Source: an uncultured Bryobacterales bacterium (GTDB lineage Bacteria > Acidobacteriota > Terriglobia > Bryobacterales > UBA6623). From it: DNA of 19,344 bases. A program made the translations under genes and the position numbers. Every line of letters starts with the position of its first letter. Positions within the stretch are counted from its first letter, which is position 1. The stretch is taken from assembly GCA_946887065.1 (NCBI GenBank), contig CAMPKL010000007.1, positions 1 to 19,344 of the forward strand. Reading direction: 5' to 3'. Shown in pieces: positions 1-6,729 of this stretch. The notes under the pieces were generated by a model, which saw nothing but the letters and a program-made list of their open reading frames with translations, was not told where the DNA came from and searched no databases.

Positions 1-150
1 ATTACCCACAGCTTGCGCTGTGGGCTATTAATTCTGCCGCCCTGACGGGCTTGGGCGTGAAGGCCATTAGACCTTCAAGCTGGAAGACAGGCCGCTGTAA
101 GACGCTGACGCGGTATAGAAGACCCGCCCTGACGGGCTGAGAGAGCACAC
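1..150. repeat. Palindrome-rich REP-like repeat element, non-coding
   Basis: The left edge holds several small inverted repeats and one direct repeat and no plausible gene. A perfect 8-bp stem (CCCACAGC at 5-12, GCTGTGGG at 17-24) with a TTGC loop is followed by an AT-rich stretch. The 15-nt word CCGCCCTGACGGGCT occurs at 37-51 and again at 124-138, and each copy contains a GCCC/GGGC mini-stem. Further short stems lie between them, such as CTTC/GAAG near 74-86 and ACAG/CTGT near 86-97. This pattern resembles intergenic repetitive extragenic palindromes. It sits just past the 3' end of the minus-strand gene at 165 and may also help terminate its transcript. The element may continue beyond the window edge. 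That it is dispersed in the genome is inference. Confidence 0.5.
5..24. terminator. Perfect 8-bp hairpin, possible bidirectional terminator
   Basis: CCCACAGC (5-12) pairs perfectly with GCTGTGGG (17-24) around a TTGC loop, and AT-rich DNA follows on the right (CTATTAATT). There is no long T-run on either side, so it is not a classic intrinsic terminator. It is more likely one arm of the REP-like repeat, although it could stop transcripts arriving from the minus-strand gene ending at 165. Confidence 0.3.
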
Positions 151-164
151 TTCCCTGCCCGTAT

Positions 165-803
165 TTAGAGCGGATTTTGGCGGAGCCAGGCCTGGACGGA
201 TGGTCCGACGGGCTCTTTAGCGAGCCGGCGGACGTCTTCGATGACGTCGACGTCCCGCCACATGGGCGTCAAGTGCGTCTGGTAGCCCTGGGCGGCAAAG
301 GCGGATCGCGTCTGGGCGAGGGTCTGATCGGCGGACCAAGCGACTCCACGAAACATCTCAGGATGCGTGCGGCGGCAGCCAACCAGATAATAGCCTCCGT
401 CTTCGGCAGGCCCGAGGACGGCGTTGTCATCGTTTTGCAAGAGGGCGAAAGCGCCTTGAATATGGCCTGCAGGCAGCGTCGGACTGTCGCTGCCAATGAT
501 GATAGTAGGATTTAAGTAAGCGGTCGTAAGCAACTGCAGACAAAACAACATACGTGTTCCGAGATCGTCGCCGGTCTGAAGCAGTACGGGACGGCCGTTC
601 GCCAAGGCGTCGAAGCCTTCCCAGGGCTGATCGACGAACAAATGGAGATCGACATTGGGGAGTTCCGAAGCCCTGGCCCAGGTGTCTTCGACCATGGCCC
701 AATAGAGACCCGCGGCAGCCTCAGGCGATAAGGCCGGCGTGAGGCGCGTTTTGACCTGGCCGGGGACCGGCCGCTTGGCAAATATCGCGAGAGCCGTTGA
801 CAA
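165..803 (-). CDS. TIGR04282 / DUF2064 glycosyltransferase-like protein
   Basis: The protein is 212 residues from the chosen start and matches the nucleotidyltransferase-fold family annotated TIGR04282 (arsenosugar biosynthesis glycosyltransferase; DUF2064). Visible hallmarks are the N-terminal AIFAKRPVPGQVKTRL block, the IIGSDSPTLP block near the middle, the GPAEDGGYYLVG block and a late WRDVDVIEDVRRL. The frame stays open upstream to an ATG at 1058, but that extension lacks family similarity and would run through the divergent gene at 967. The TTG at 803 lies directly before the conserved block and has an AGGGA ribosome site 7 nt upstream, and the resulting length suits the family. The exact substrate is unknown. 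Arsenosugar synthesis is a family label, and no arsenic genes are nearby. It is transcribed divergently from the exopolysaccharide operon. Confidence 0.85.
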   Translation of the reverse strand: MSTALAIFAKRPVPGQVKTRLTPALSPEAAAGLYWAMVEDTWARASELPNVDLHLFVDQPWEGFDALANGRPVLLQTGDDLGTRMLFCLQLLTTAYLNPTIIIGSDSPTLPAGHIQGAFALLQNDDNAVLGPAEDGGYYLVGCRRTHPEMFRGVAWSADQTLAQTRSAFAAQGYQTHLTPMWRDVDVIEDVRRLAKEPVGPSVQAWLRQNPL

Positions 804-810
804 CGATGGT

Positions 811-815
811 TCCCT
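811..815 (-). promoter_or_regulatory. Ribosome binding site that supports the TTG start at 803
   Basis: On the minus strand AGGGA occupies 815-811, 7 nt before TTG at 803-801. This is the only well-placed Shine-Dalgarno-like site next to the conserved N-terminus, so it decides the start against the ATG far upstream at 1058. Confidence 0.5.
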
Positions 816-820
816 GGCGC

Positions 821-841
821 GCGGGAAAACTATAGTCCCGC
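821..841. other. 6-bp inverted repeat in the divergent intergenic region
   Basis: GCGGGA (821-826) and TCCCGC (836-841) form a perfect 6-bp stem around the 9-nt loop AAACTATAG. It lies in the 163-bp region between the minus-strand gene starting at 803 and the pga operon starting at 967, 17 nt upstream of the former's start. It may be an operator or a leader hairpin. No confident -35/-10 pair was found in the region in either direction. Confidence 0.25.
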
Positions 842-966
842 CATTGATAAGGGTTATACCAATTAAGGCTAGGTAGATCCCGAGGCCGAAATCGCCGCTA
901 TCCGTTAGTTGTCCGGCTTGGCCGACTGGTGGAAGATCGGTCGAGAGAGGAGACGCCTTCCGGGCT

Positions 967-1500
967 ATGCCCAGGAAAGTGGAGTGCGACCTCGCGATGA
1001 TAGCCATAGCATCGAGAGTCGAACCGCACCCGTCCTGGAGCGTCACGGAGCGCCTCAATTGGCTGTTTACGCAGCTGTTGATGGCGGCACTGTGGCTCGG
1101 CTTCTTCTGGTTCGGCGCGAAGATCTTTCGCGACAGCCCGATAGATGAGGTGGTTGATTCGCTGATCTGGCTTGCCCAGGCGACGTGGCTTTATCTCGCG
1201 GCGCTGGCGCTTTGGATCGGTTTCAACATCGTTCTTTACCAGTGGCGCGGCCCCGCGAGGCCGAACGCACAAGCGACGACGGTCTTTTCGCAAGACTACT
1301 TCGGGCGACGCATCAAGCTGGCGCCGAAGGCAACGTTACGCGACAGCCATCTCATCGTGGAGATGAAGGATGGCGCGAAGGTTTACGGGCATGAGACGCC
1401 GAAGGCGCCGGCTCCGCAACCGCCGCGAGGACGTCCGATTCTTGTCGGTTCGGAAGCCGACGACGTTGTCGAAGAACGGAGGGAAGCTGTGGGTGCGTAG
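967..1500 (+). CDS. pgaD: PgaD-like accessory protein of PNAG synthase
   Basis: This 177-residue protein has two hydrophobic membrane segments (about residues 32-54 and 65-92) and a polar C-terminal tail, the topology of PgaD. In Escherichia coli PgaD binds the PgaC synthase in the inner membrane, and the pair is activated by cyclic di-GMP. The identification rests on topology, on the short Trp/Tyr-rich second segment ending in a WRGPARPN stretch, and on its place 3 nt before an unmistakable pgaC. Overall sequence likeness to E. coli PgaD is weak. The tail, from about residue 93 to 177, is longer than in the roughly 137-residue E. coli protein. ATG at 967 is used because AGGAG lies about 12 nt upstream. 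ATG at 997 (residue 11) is a fair alternative and does not touch the membrane segments. Confidence 0.72.
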   Translation: MPRKVECDLAMIAIASRVEPHPSWSVTERLNWLFTQLLMAALWLGFFWFGAKIFRDSPIDEVVDSLIWLAQATWLYLAALALWIGFNIVLYQWRGPARPNAQATTVFSQDYFGRRIKLAPKATLRDSHLIVEMKDGAKVYGHETPKAPAPQPPRGRPILVGSEADDVVEERREAVGA

Positions 1501-1503
1501 TCA

Positions 1504-2760
1504 ATGCTTTGGCTGATTCAGGCGATCGAGGAAAGCCATCTCTACTGGCTGGCGGTACAGTTTTACGGCATCTACCCGATCGTGACCAGCTTGATCTGGA
1601 TCACGACGGCGCTGACGTATTTCTACCGGCATGACCTGAGAGAACAACCGGACGACGATTCGTTCACGCCGTTTGTCAGCATTCTGACGCCGGCCTACTA
1701 CGAGGAGGCCAGCATCGCTTCGGCGTTGCGGGGTCTGACGAGCATCGACTATCCGAACTACGAGGTCATCGTCATCAACGACGGCTCCAAAGACCGGACA
1801 GTCGAACGTGTAAAGCCTTTCCTTTCTGATCCTCGCGTTCGACTTCTTGACAAGAAGTTTAATGAGGGCAAGGCGATGGCGTTGAACGATGCCATTCCCT
1901 GCGCGAAAGGCGATCTGATCCTGGTGATGGACGCCGATACGATTCCCGAACCGCAGGTCCTGAAGGTGATGGTGCAGCACTTCCGCAGCCCGAATGTGGG
2001 CGCGGTGGCCGGCAATGCACGGGTTCGCAACCGTAACAATTGGCTTTCGCAGTTGCAGGCTGTGGAGTTTAGTTCGGTGATCGGCCTGCTGCGCCGAGCG
2101 CAACGCGTTTGGGGCCGGGTGATGTGCGTTTCCGGGGTCTGCGGCATGTTCCGCAAGGACGCGTTGCTTCAGGCGGGCCTGTATTCGCCGGGAATGTCGA
2201 CCGAAGACATCGATCTCACGTTCAAGCTGCAGATGAATAATTTCGAGATCCGCTACGAGCCTCGGGCGCTGGTGTGGATGGAAGTGCCGGAAGACGTGAA
2301 GGTGCTGTGGAAGCAGCGTTGCCGTTGGGCGGTGGGACTCGGCCAGGCGCTAAAACGCCATATGTCGATCCTGTGGACGCCTCGGCACTACCGCTTGTAT
2401 CCGGTTTATGTCGAGAGTTTCCTTTCGGTTCTGTGGGCGTGGGTATTCGTGGCTATCACCTGCTTTTGGCTCATAGGGATGTTGTTCGGACACAGCCCGT
2501 ATGGAGGCTCGCCGTTTCCGAACTATTGGGGCGTGATGATCTTCGCTTGCTGCCTGGCGCAATTGTTGGTCGGCGTGCTGATCGACGCAAAGTACGAGCG
2601 GGACATCATTTACGAGTTTCCGTACGCCATTTTCTACCCCTGTTTCTATTGGATGATGATGTCGTTGTCCAGCGCCATCCACTCGACGAAAGGCTTCGTG
2701 AAGCGGCTGAATTTGTCTGCTCCGGTGACCTGGAGATTGGAGCGTCAAGGTGCGGAATAG
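1504..2760 (+). CDS. pgaC: Poly-beta-1,6-N-acetyl-D-glucosamine synthase PgaC (GT2)
   Basis: This inner-membrane family 2 glycosyltransferase is predicted to polymerise UDP-GlcNAc into PNAG and push the chain across the membrane. Its 418 residues match the usual PgaC/IcaA length. An N-terminal membrane segment (about 18-40) precedes the catalytic domain. That domain shows the UDP-binding region with INDGS (Asp93), the metal-binding DAD motif (143-145), the STEDID motif with the catalytic-base TED (233-235) and the Q-x-x-R-W motif (271-275). Three further hydrophobic segments follow at about 303-328, 343-362 and 370-392. It starts 3 nt after the pgaD stop, so translational coupling is likely, and its end overlaps the pgaA start. 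Other processive GT2 enzymes such as hyaluronan or cellulose synthases are alternatives, but the neighbours favour PNAG. Confidence 0.92.
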   Translation: MLWLIQAIEESHLYWLAVQFYGIYPIVTSLIWITTALTYFYRHDLREQPDDDSFTPFVSILTPAYYEEASIASALRGLTSIDYPNYEVIVINDGSKDRTVERVKPFLSDPRVRLLDKKFNEGKAMALNDAIPCAKGDLILVMDADTIPEPQVLKVMVQHFRSPNVGAVAGNARVRNRNNWLSQLQAVEFSSVIGLLRRAQRVWGRVMCVSGVCGMFRKDALLQAGLYSPGMSTEDIDLTFKLQMNNFEIRYEPRALVWMEVPEDVKVLWKQRCRWAVGLGQALKRHMSILWTPRHYRLYPVYVESFLSVLWAWVFVAITCFWLIGMLFGHSPYGGSPFPNYWGVMIFACCLAQLLVGVLIDAKYERDIIYEFPYAIFYPCFYWMMMSLSSAIHSTKGFVKRLNLSAPVTWRLERQGAE

Positions 2761-5248
2761 CGGGATCACGCTGTGGCTGGTGATCTTGGCCGTCCCTGGT
2801 GGGTTGGCGGCGCAGCCAGCGCCGTTGCGACAAGCGTGGGAACTATCGGACCGGGCGAGAGAATTGGCGCGATCTCCGCGGCCTCAAGACTCGCTGGCGC
2901 TGTATGAAGAAGCGCTGAGATTAGCGCCCGAAGAGTGGACCATTGAGAGAGATTACGGCGTCGCCTTGGGATGGTCGGGCGAATGGCGCCGGGCTGCCGA
3001 GGTTCTGCGCCGGATACGACTGACGCATCCCGAGCAGCCAGCCTGGGCGCGTCACGAAATGGCGAACGCGGAACTCTTTGGAGGACAGTCTGATAAAGCG
3101 GCTGACCTATACCAAAGTCTCATTGATGAGGGCGACAAGCGAGAGGCGATTTTGACGCGCCGCGCTCTGGCGCTGAGACGCTCGGGAGTGCGCGATGAGG
3201 CGGAGCGCGCCTACCGCGAGACTCTTGGCTACTATCCCGACTCCGAGACGGCGGCAATCGGCATCGTGGAATGCTTCCTGGACAAGAGGCAACTCGATGA
3301 GGCGCATGCGTTTTTGGCGACATGGTCTCAAGGAGCGAAGCGAACTTCCCAGATATTGGCTTGGCGCGGTTGGCTGCTCGCGCAACTGGGCCGATATGAC
3401 GAAGCCGGCGCTCTGGTCGCGATGATCCCCGAAGCGGAATTCCATGACCAAGCCGGGGTCGTGGGGCGCTCGCTGGCGGTGCGCTTCGCGGCGGAGGCTC
3501 CTGTGATCGCCGAGGCTCCCGTGACGGCGCTTGCGCCGGAGCCCAGCTCGCTGCGGACCGACCTGCCGGGCGTGGAGACGGGGCGCTCCTTGAACGCTCA
3601 AGCCGTCGCGCTGGCTGCCGAAGGCGTTGCCTTGGCTCGCGACGGATCGGTCGATCTCGGAATCGCTTATCTACGGCGGGCGGTGGCCATGGCGCCCTAT
3701 CACCTGGGCGTGCGGCGGGATTATGCCGTCGTTCTGACGTGGAACGAACGTTATGTGGAAGCGCAACGGGAGTTCGACTATGTGTTCGAGCATGAGCCCA
3801 GCCAACCGGTTTGGGCGCGTTCCGACCGTATCCAAGCGGAACTGTTCGGCGATCATCCCAAGATTGCGCTCGTGATGCTGAACGAGTTGCTGGCTGAAGG
3901 CTATGTGGACGAGCGCAACTTGCTGCGCAAGGGGTTGGCGCTGCGTTGGAGCGGACAGCCGAAACAGGCCGAGCGGCTGTACAAGCAGATCGCGGCCCTT
4001 TATCCGGAATCCAGCGCCGCTCCGAACGGTTTGATCCACTCGTTGGCGGATCAGAATCGCTTGGGCTCGGCGATCAAGGCAGCGAACGAGAGCGTAACGC
4101 GGCTGCCGAACCACTGGGACCTGGTCAAATCACGCGCGCAGGTCCTCAATTGGGCTGGGCGCCATCTGCAGGCCGAGAAAACCTTGGCGGCATTGCCGGA
4201 AGAGAACGCGCAACAAGGCGACGCTTTGCACCATAAGGCGCTGGCGGCGCGTTGGTCCAATAACGCGCGGGCGGCCAGCGACTACGCGCGCACGTTTGCG
4301 CAGCGCTATCCGGGAGACCGCGAGTCGTATAGGCTGCGGGACGAACTGCAGTATGAGTACGGGTATGCATTCCAAACCCGTGCCGACTATTTCGCGGATA
4401 CGGACGACTTTGTTTCTCAAGGCATACGCCAGCAGTTCGAAGCGCCGTTATCGGTCAGCCATCGGCTGGAGTTTGGGGTGAACCGGCAGCAGTTTACCCA
4501 GCGCGGCGACAGCGCGAACTGGACGACCTACGGGGTCGGCTGGACCGGCCAGGTGGCACGCAGGCTGACGGCGCACGCTCAGGCAGGTCAGGTGCGCTAT
4601 GGCAATGGCGTGAAGGAAAGCCGGCTGAATCTGGACGCTTCGGCTAACTACCTCGTCTCGGACCGGGTGCGCCTGCGCGGCGGTGTGGGACGGGAGCCGA
4701 CGACGGCGTTCCGTGCGATACAACGCCAGGTTCAAACGCAATACGCCTATGCCGAAACGGATCTTCGGCCCACGCTGAGAACTCAGTTGGGCATGAGGTA
4801 TTCGACGATCGCCTTCGGTTCATCGACGACGAGACAGAGCATTGATTTTTCGGCATTCCGGCGAATTGTGGATACGCGCCCGGTACGCGCCCGGCTAGGG
4901 ACGCGCATGGGATTGGTGTCGCACGATCGTCCCAGCGACGACGTATATAGTCCTGCCTTCGTGCGCACTTACCTGGGCGCCTTGCACCTGGAGGGACGAA
5001 TCCCCGGAGCTATCGACTATGTGGCGGAGTTCGGCGCGGGGGTCCAGACGGAAGCGGGCGGCCCTCGGACTATCCCTTTTGTTTCGACGCTGGAATTTGC
5101 GAAAAGACTGCGCCAAAACATCTGGTTACGGCTGCAAGCGGGACATTCCAATTCGGCGTTGGATCGCACGAACGCGGGCCTGTCGTCTTACCGCATGTCT
5201 TACGCCAGCATTCAGTTGGACTACCGACTGAAGCGGGAATACGAATGA
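2750..5248 (+). CDS. pgaA: PgaA-like outer-membrane exporter, TPR repeats plus C-terminal beta-barrel
   Basis: The 832-residue protein starts at a GTG that overlaps the last 11 nt of pgaC. A Sec signal peptide (residues 1 to about 21, cleavage near AA/QP) precedes a long helical tetratricopeptide region (about 30-535). The C-terminal part (about 536-832) has alternating polar/hydrophobic strands with Tyr/Arg-rich turns, as in an outer-membrane barrel. This is the architecture and approximate size of PgaA, in which periplasmic TPRs bind deacetylated PNAG and a barrel exports it. The TPR region contains two long homologous halves at a constant offset of 256 residues, for example WAR and AELFG blocks at 99-111 and 355-367. 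The predicted final strand is followed by the charged tail KREYE rather than ending in a terminal aromatic residue, which is slightly atypical. Confidence 0.85.
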   Translation: MRNSGITLWLVILAVPGGLAAQPAPLRQAWELSDRARELARSPRPQDSLALYEEALRLAPEEWTIERDYGVALGWSGEWRRAAEVLRRIRLTHPEQPAWARHEMANAELFGGQSDKAADLYQSLIDEGDKREAILTRRALALRRSGVRDEAERAYRETLGYYPDSETAAIGIVECFLDKRQLDEAHAFLATWSQGAKRTSQILAWRGWLLAQLGRYDEAGALVAMIPEAEFHDQAGVVGRSLAVRFAAEAPVIAEAPVTALAPEPSSLRTDLPGVETGRSLNAQAVALAAEGVALARDGSVDLGIAYLRRAVAMAPYHLGVRRDYAVVLTWNERYVEAQREFDYVFEHEPSQPVWARSDRIQAELFGDHPKIALVMLNELLAEGYVDERNLLRKGLALRWSGQPKQAERLYKQIAALYPESSAAPNGLIHSLADQNRLGSAIKAANESVTRLPNHWDLVKSRAQVLNWAGRHLQAEKTLAALPEENAQQGDALHHKALAARWSNNARAASDYARTFAQRYPGDRESYRLRDELQYEYGYAFQTRADYFADTDDFVSQGIRQQFEAPLSVSHRLEFGVNRQQFTQRGDSANWTTYGVGWTGQVARRLTAHAQAGQVRYGNGVKESRLNLDASANYLVSDRVRLRGGVGREPTTAFRAIQRQVQTQYAYAETDLRPTLRTQLGMRYSTIAFGSSTTRQSIDFSAFRRIVDTRPVRARLGTRMGLVSHDRPSDDVYSPAFVRTYLGALHLEGRIPGAIDYVAEFGAGVQTEAGGPRTIPFVSTLEFAKRLRQNIWLRLQAGHSNSALDRTNAGLSSYRMSYASIQLDYRLKREYE
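2891..4198 (+). repeat. Internal duplication in the PgaA TPR region (offset 256 residues)
   Basis: Residues about 48-229 and about 304-483 of the PgaA-like protein align without gaps at an offset of exactly 256. Matching landmarks are the RDY triplet (67-69/323-325), WAR (99-101/355-357), AELFG (107-111/363-367), the RRSG/RWSG turn (143-146/399-402), AER (151-153/407-409) and YP (162-163/418-419). A regular TPR solenoid alone would match at multiples of about 34 residues. Shared specific residues at one long offset point to duplication of a multi-TPR block. Pro/Ala/Glu-rich sequence (about 248-275) separates the copies. Confidence 0.65.
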
Positions 5249-6258
5249 GCGGCGTTGCTGCACGCTTGGGCGTATTGCTTGCGGCGGCAAGCTTGCTGGC
5301 TTGGCCATGCGCCGCGGCGGAACCCTTCCATTTTGCCGTCGATCGAACGAAACGCAGCGTCGCGGTCACATTCGACGATCTGCCGGCGGCGAGGAATTCG
5401 TTTCACGAGGATCTGCTCAACAACCCCAAAGACTTTATACGGCGGAACGAGAAGGTTCTGCGCGAACTGCGCCGGATGAAGATCCCGGTAACCGGGTTCG
5501 TGAGCAGCTCATTCCAGCCGAAGTCGTGGGATGCGCAAGATCTCCACGCCTTGCTGGAAGTCTGGGACAAAGCAGGGTCTGCGCTGGGCAATCATACGAC
5601 TTCGCATCGCGACTACCACGAGATGAAGCCCGACGCTTACTTCGCGGATATCCTGAGCGGCCAGCAGTTCCTGGAGGCGGCGCTAGGGAAACCGCTGGCG
5701 GGCCAGAAATATTTTCGAGCGCCGTACCTGCATCGCGGAGCGAACCAGGCGGCACGCGAGCTGTTGGCGCGGTATCTCGAAGAGCACTCGTACAAGATTG
5801 CGCCGGTCACGATCGATTTGCAGGATTGGATTTTCGCGGAGATCTACGCCTGGGCGGACCGGAATGGCGATCAAGTCCGCAAGGAAGCGGTGGTGAAGGC
5901 TTACCTGGAGTATCTGGAAGCGGGCATTAAGCACTTCGCCTTGCTGTCGGCGGCGGTTCTGGGCCGCCAGACGCCGCACGTGGTTTTGCTGCACGCGAAC
6001 GCGCTTAACTACGATCACATCAACGAAGTCATGGAACAGTTCCGCCGCCAAGACTTCGAATTCATCTCCTTGGAAACGGCACTGCTCGACCCGGTTTATC
6101 AGCAAATGCCGTCGGCATCGGGGAGTTGGATACGAGGCTGGCAGGAGCAGAAGGGGCTGCCCTGGGTGGCCGCCCCGACGCCGAGCCGCTACCTCGGCTC
6201 GCTCTATACCGACTACCAGAAGCGCCCGCTAGAGCGGGGACGCCCGGCGCTCCAATAA
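5245..6258 (+). CDS. Secreted NodB-type polysaccharide deacetylase in the PgaB role
   Basis: The 337-residue protein has a Sec signal peptide (about 1-25, ending CAAA/EP) and a carbohydrate esterase 4 (NodB) fold. Seen motifs are TFDDLP with Asp44/Asp45, NHTTSH with metal-ligand His117 and His121, FRAPYLHRG (Arg158, Pro160), DLQDW (Asp194, Trp195) and LLH with catalytic His250. All catalytic motifs are present, so it should remove N-acetyl groups, most likely from the PNAG made by the preceding genes. The ATG overlaps the pgaA stop as ATGA, showing coupling. E. coli PgaB is about twice as long because of a C-terminal glycoside hydrolase domain, which is absent here. The Cys at position 22 follows Pro and does not form a lipobox, so the protein is probably soluble periplasmic rather than a lipoprotein. 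Its 3' end overlaps the convergent acetyltransferase gene by 30 bp. Confidence 0.85.
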   Translation: MSGVAARLGVLLAAASLLAWPCAAAEPFHFAVDRTKRSVAVTFDDLPAARNSFHEDLLNNPKDFIRRNEKVLRELRRMKIPVTGFVSSSFQPKSWDAQDLHALLEVWDKAGSALGNHTTSHRDYHEMKPDAYFADILSGQQFLEAALGKPLAGQKYFRAPYLHRGANQAARELLARYLEEHSYKIAPVTIDLQDWIFAEIYAWADRNGDQVRKEAVVKAYLEYLEAGIKHFALLSAAVLGRQTPHVVLLHANALNYDHINEVMEQFRRQDFEFISLETALLDPVYQQMPSASGSWIRGWQEQKGLPWVAAPTPSRYLGSLYTDYQKRPLERGRPALQ

Positions 6259-6717
6259 GACGACATCGCGCCAGCGGTCTCCGTGGCGGCCGATTTTGCG
6301 CAAGATGCCGACTTCGCGGAAGCCGGTCTTGGCGGTCAGAGCGAGACTCGGCTTGTTTTCGGGGAATATCTTCGCCAGCAAAGTCCAATAGCCGGCCACT
6401 TCGCTTTGGCGTATGAGTTCGTGGAGCGTCGCGGAACCTACACCTCGGCCCCGCCACTTGGCCATCACGTAAACGGAGGCCTCGGCCACGCCCTTGTAGA
6501 CAGCCCTGTTGGAGAATGGCGCCAAAGCGCCCCAAGCGACGATGACGCCATGATCGACGGCCGCGATGCGGCAATCGGCGTTGTGGGCGGCGTCCCAGCG
6601 CCGCCAGGTCGGCGCTTCGCTTTCAAACGACGCTTGGCCTGTGGTCAGGCCTTCCAGGTAAATCCGCCTGACCTTGTTCCAGTCGGCGCTTTCGATCGGG
6701 CGAAACTCCAGGGTCAT
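6229..6717 (-). CDS. Phosphinothricin-type GNAT N-acetyltransferase
   Basis: The 162-residue protein covers the whole GNAT domain of the phosphinothricin/methionine-derivative acetyltransferase group. Characteristic features are the N-terminal RIYLEG block, the G-x-ASFE-x-x-x-PTW segment, the GVAEASVYV strand, the acetyl-CoA pyrophosphate loop RGRGVG (90-95), IFPEN, and the C-terminal GFREVG and WRDVVLLERR blocks. Such enzymes acetylate small amines, for example phosphinothricin, methionine sulfone or sulfoximine. The physiological substrate cannot be read from sequence. It begins 12 nt after the stop of the upstream flavoprotein gene on the same strand, so the two are probably co-transcribed. 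The ribosome site is weak. Its last 30 bp overlap the convergent deacetylase gene. Confidence 0.9.
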   Translation of the reverse strand: MTLEFRPIESADWNKVRRIYLEGLTTGQASFESEAPTWRRWDAAHNADCRIAAVDHGVIVAWGALAPFSNRAVYKGVAEASVYVMAKWRGRGVGSATLHELIRQSEVAGYWTLLAKIFPENKPSLALTAKTGFREVGILRKIGRHGDRWRDVVLLERRASPL

Positions 6718-6729
6718 GGCTGATTGTCT

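Noticed and set aside
844..875. Promoter for the pga operon with TTGATA at 844-849
   Set aside because: No acceptable -10 hexamer stands 16-18 nt downstream; the best (TAGGTA) is too far away.
804..1058. N-terminal extension of the TIGR04282-like protein up to the ATG at 1058
   Set aside because: The extra 85 residues have no family similarity and overlap the divergent pgaD-like gene; TTG at 803 has a good ribosome site directly before the conserved domain.
1501..2103. Long minus-strand ORF of 200 codons opposite pgaC
   Set aside because: It is a shadow of the synthase coding sequence on the other strand, Arg-rich and without recognisable motifs.
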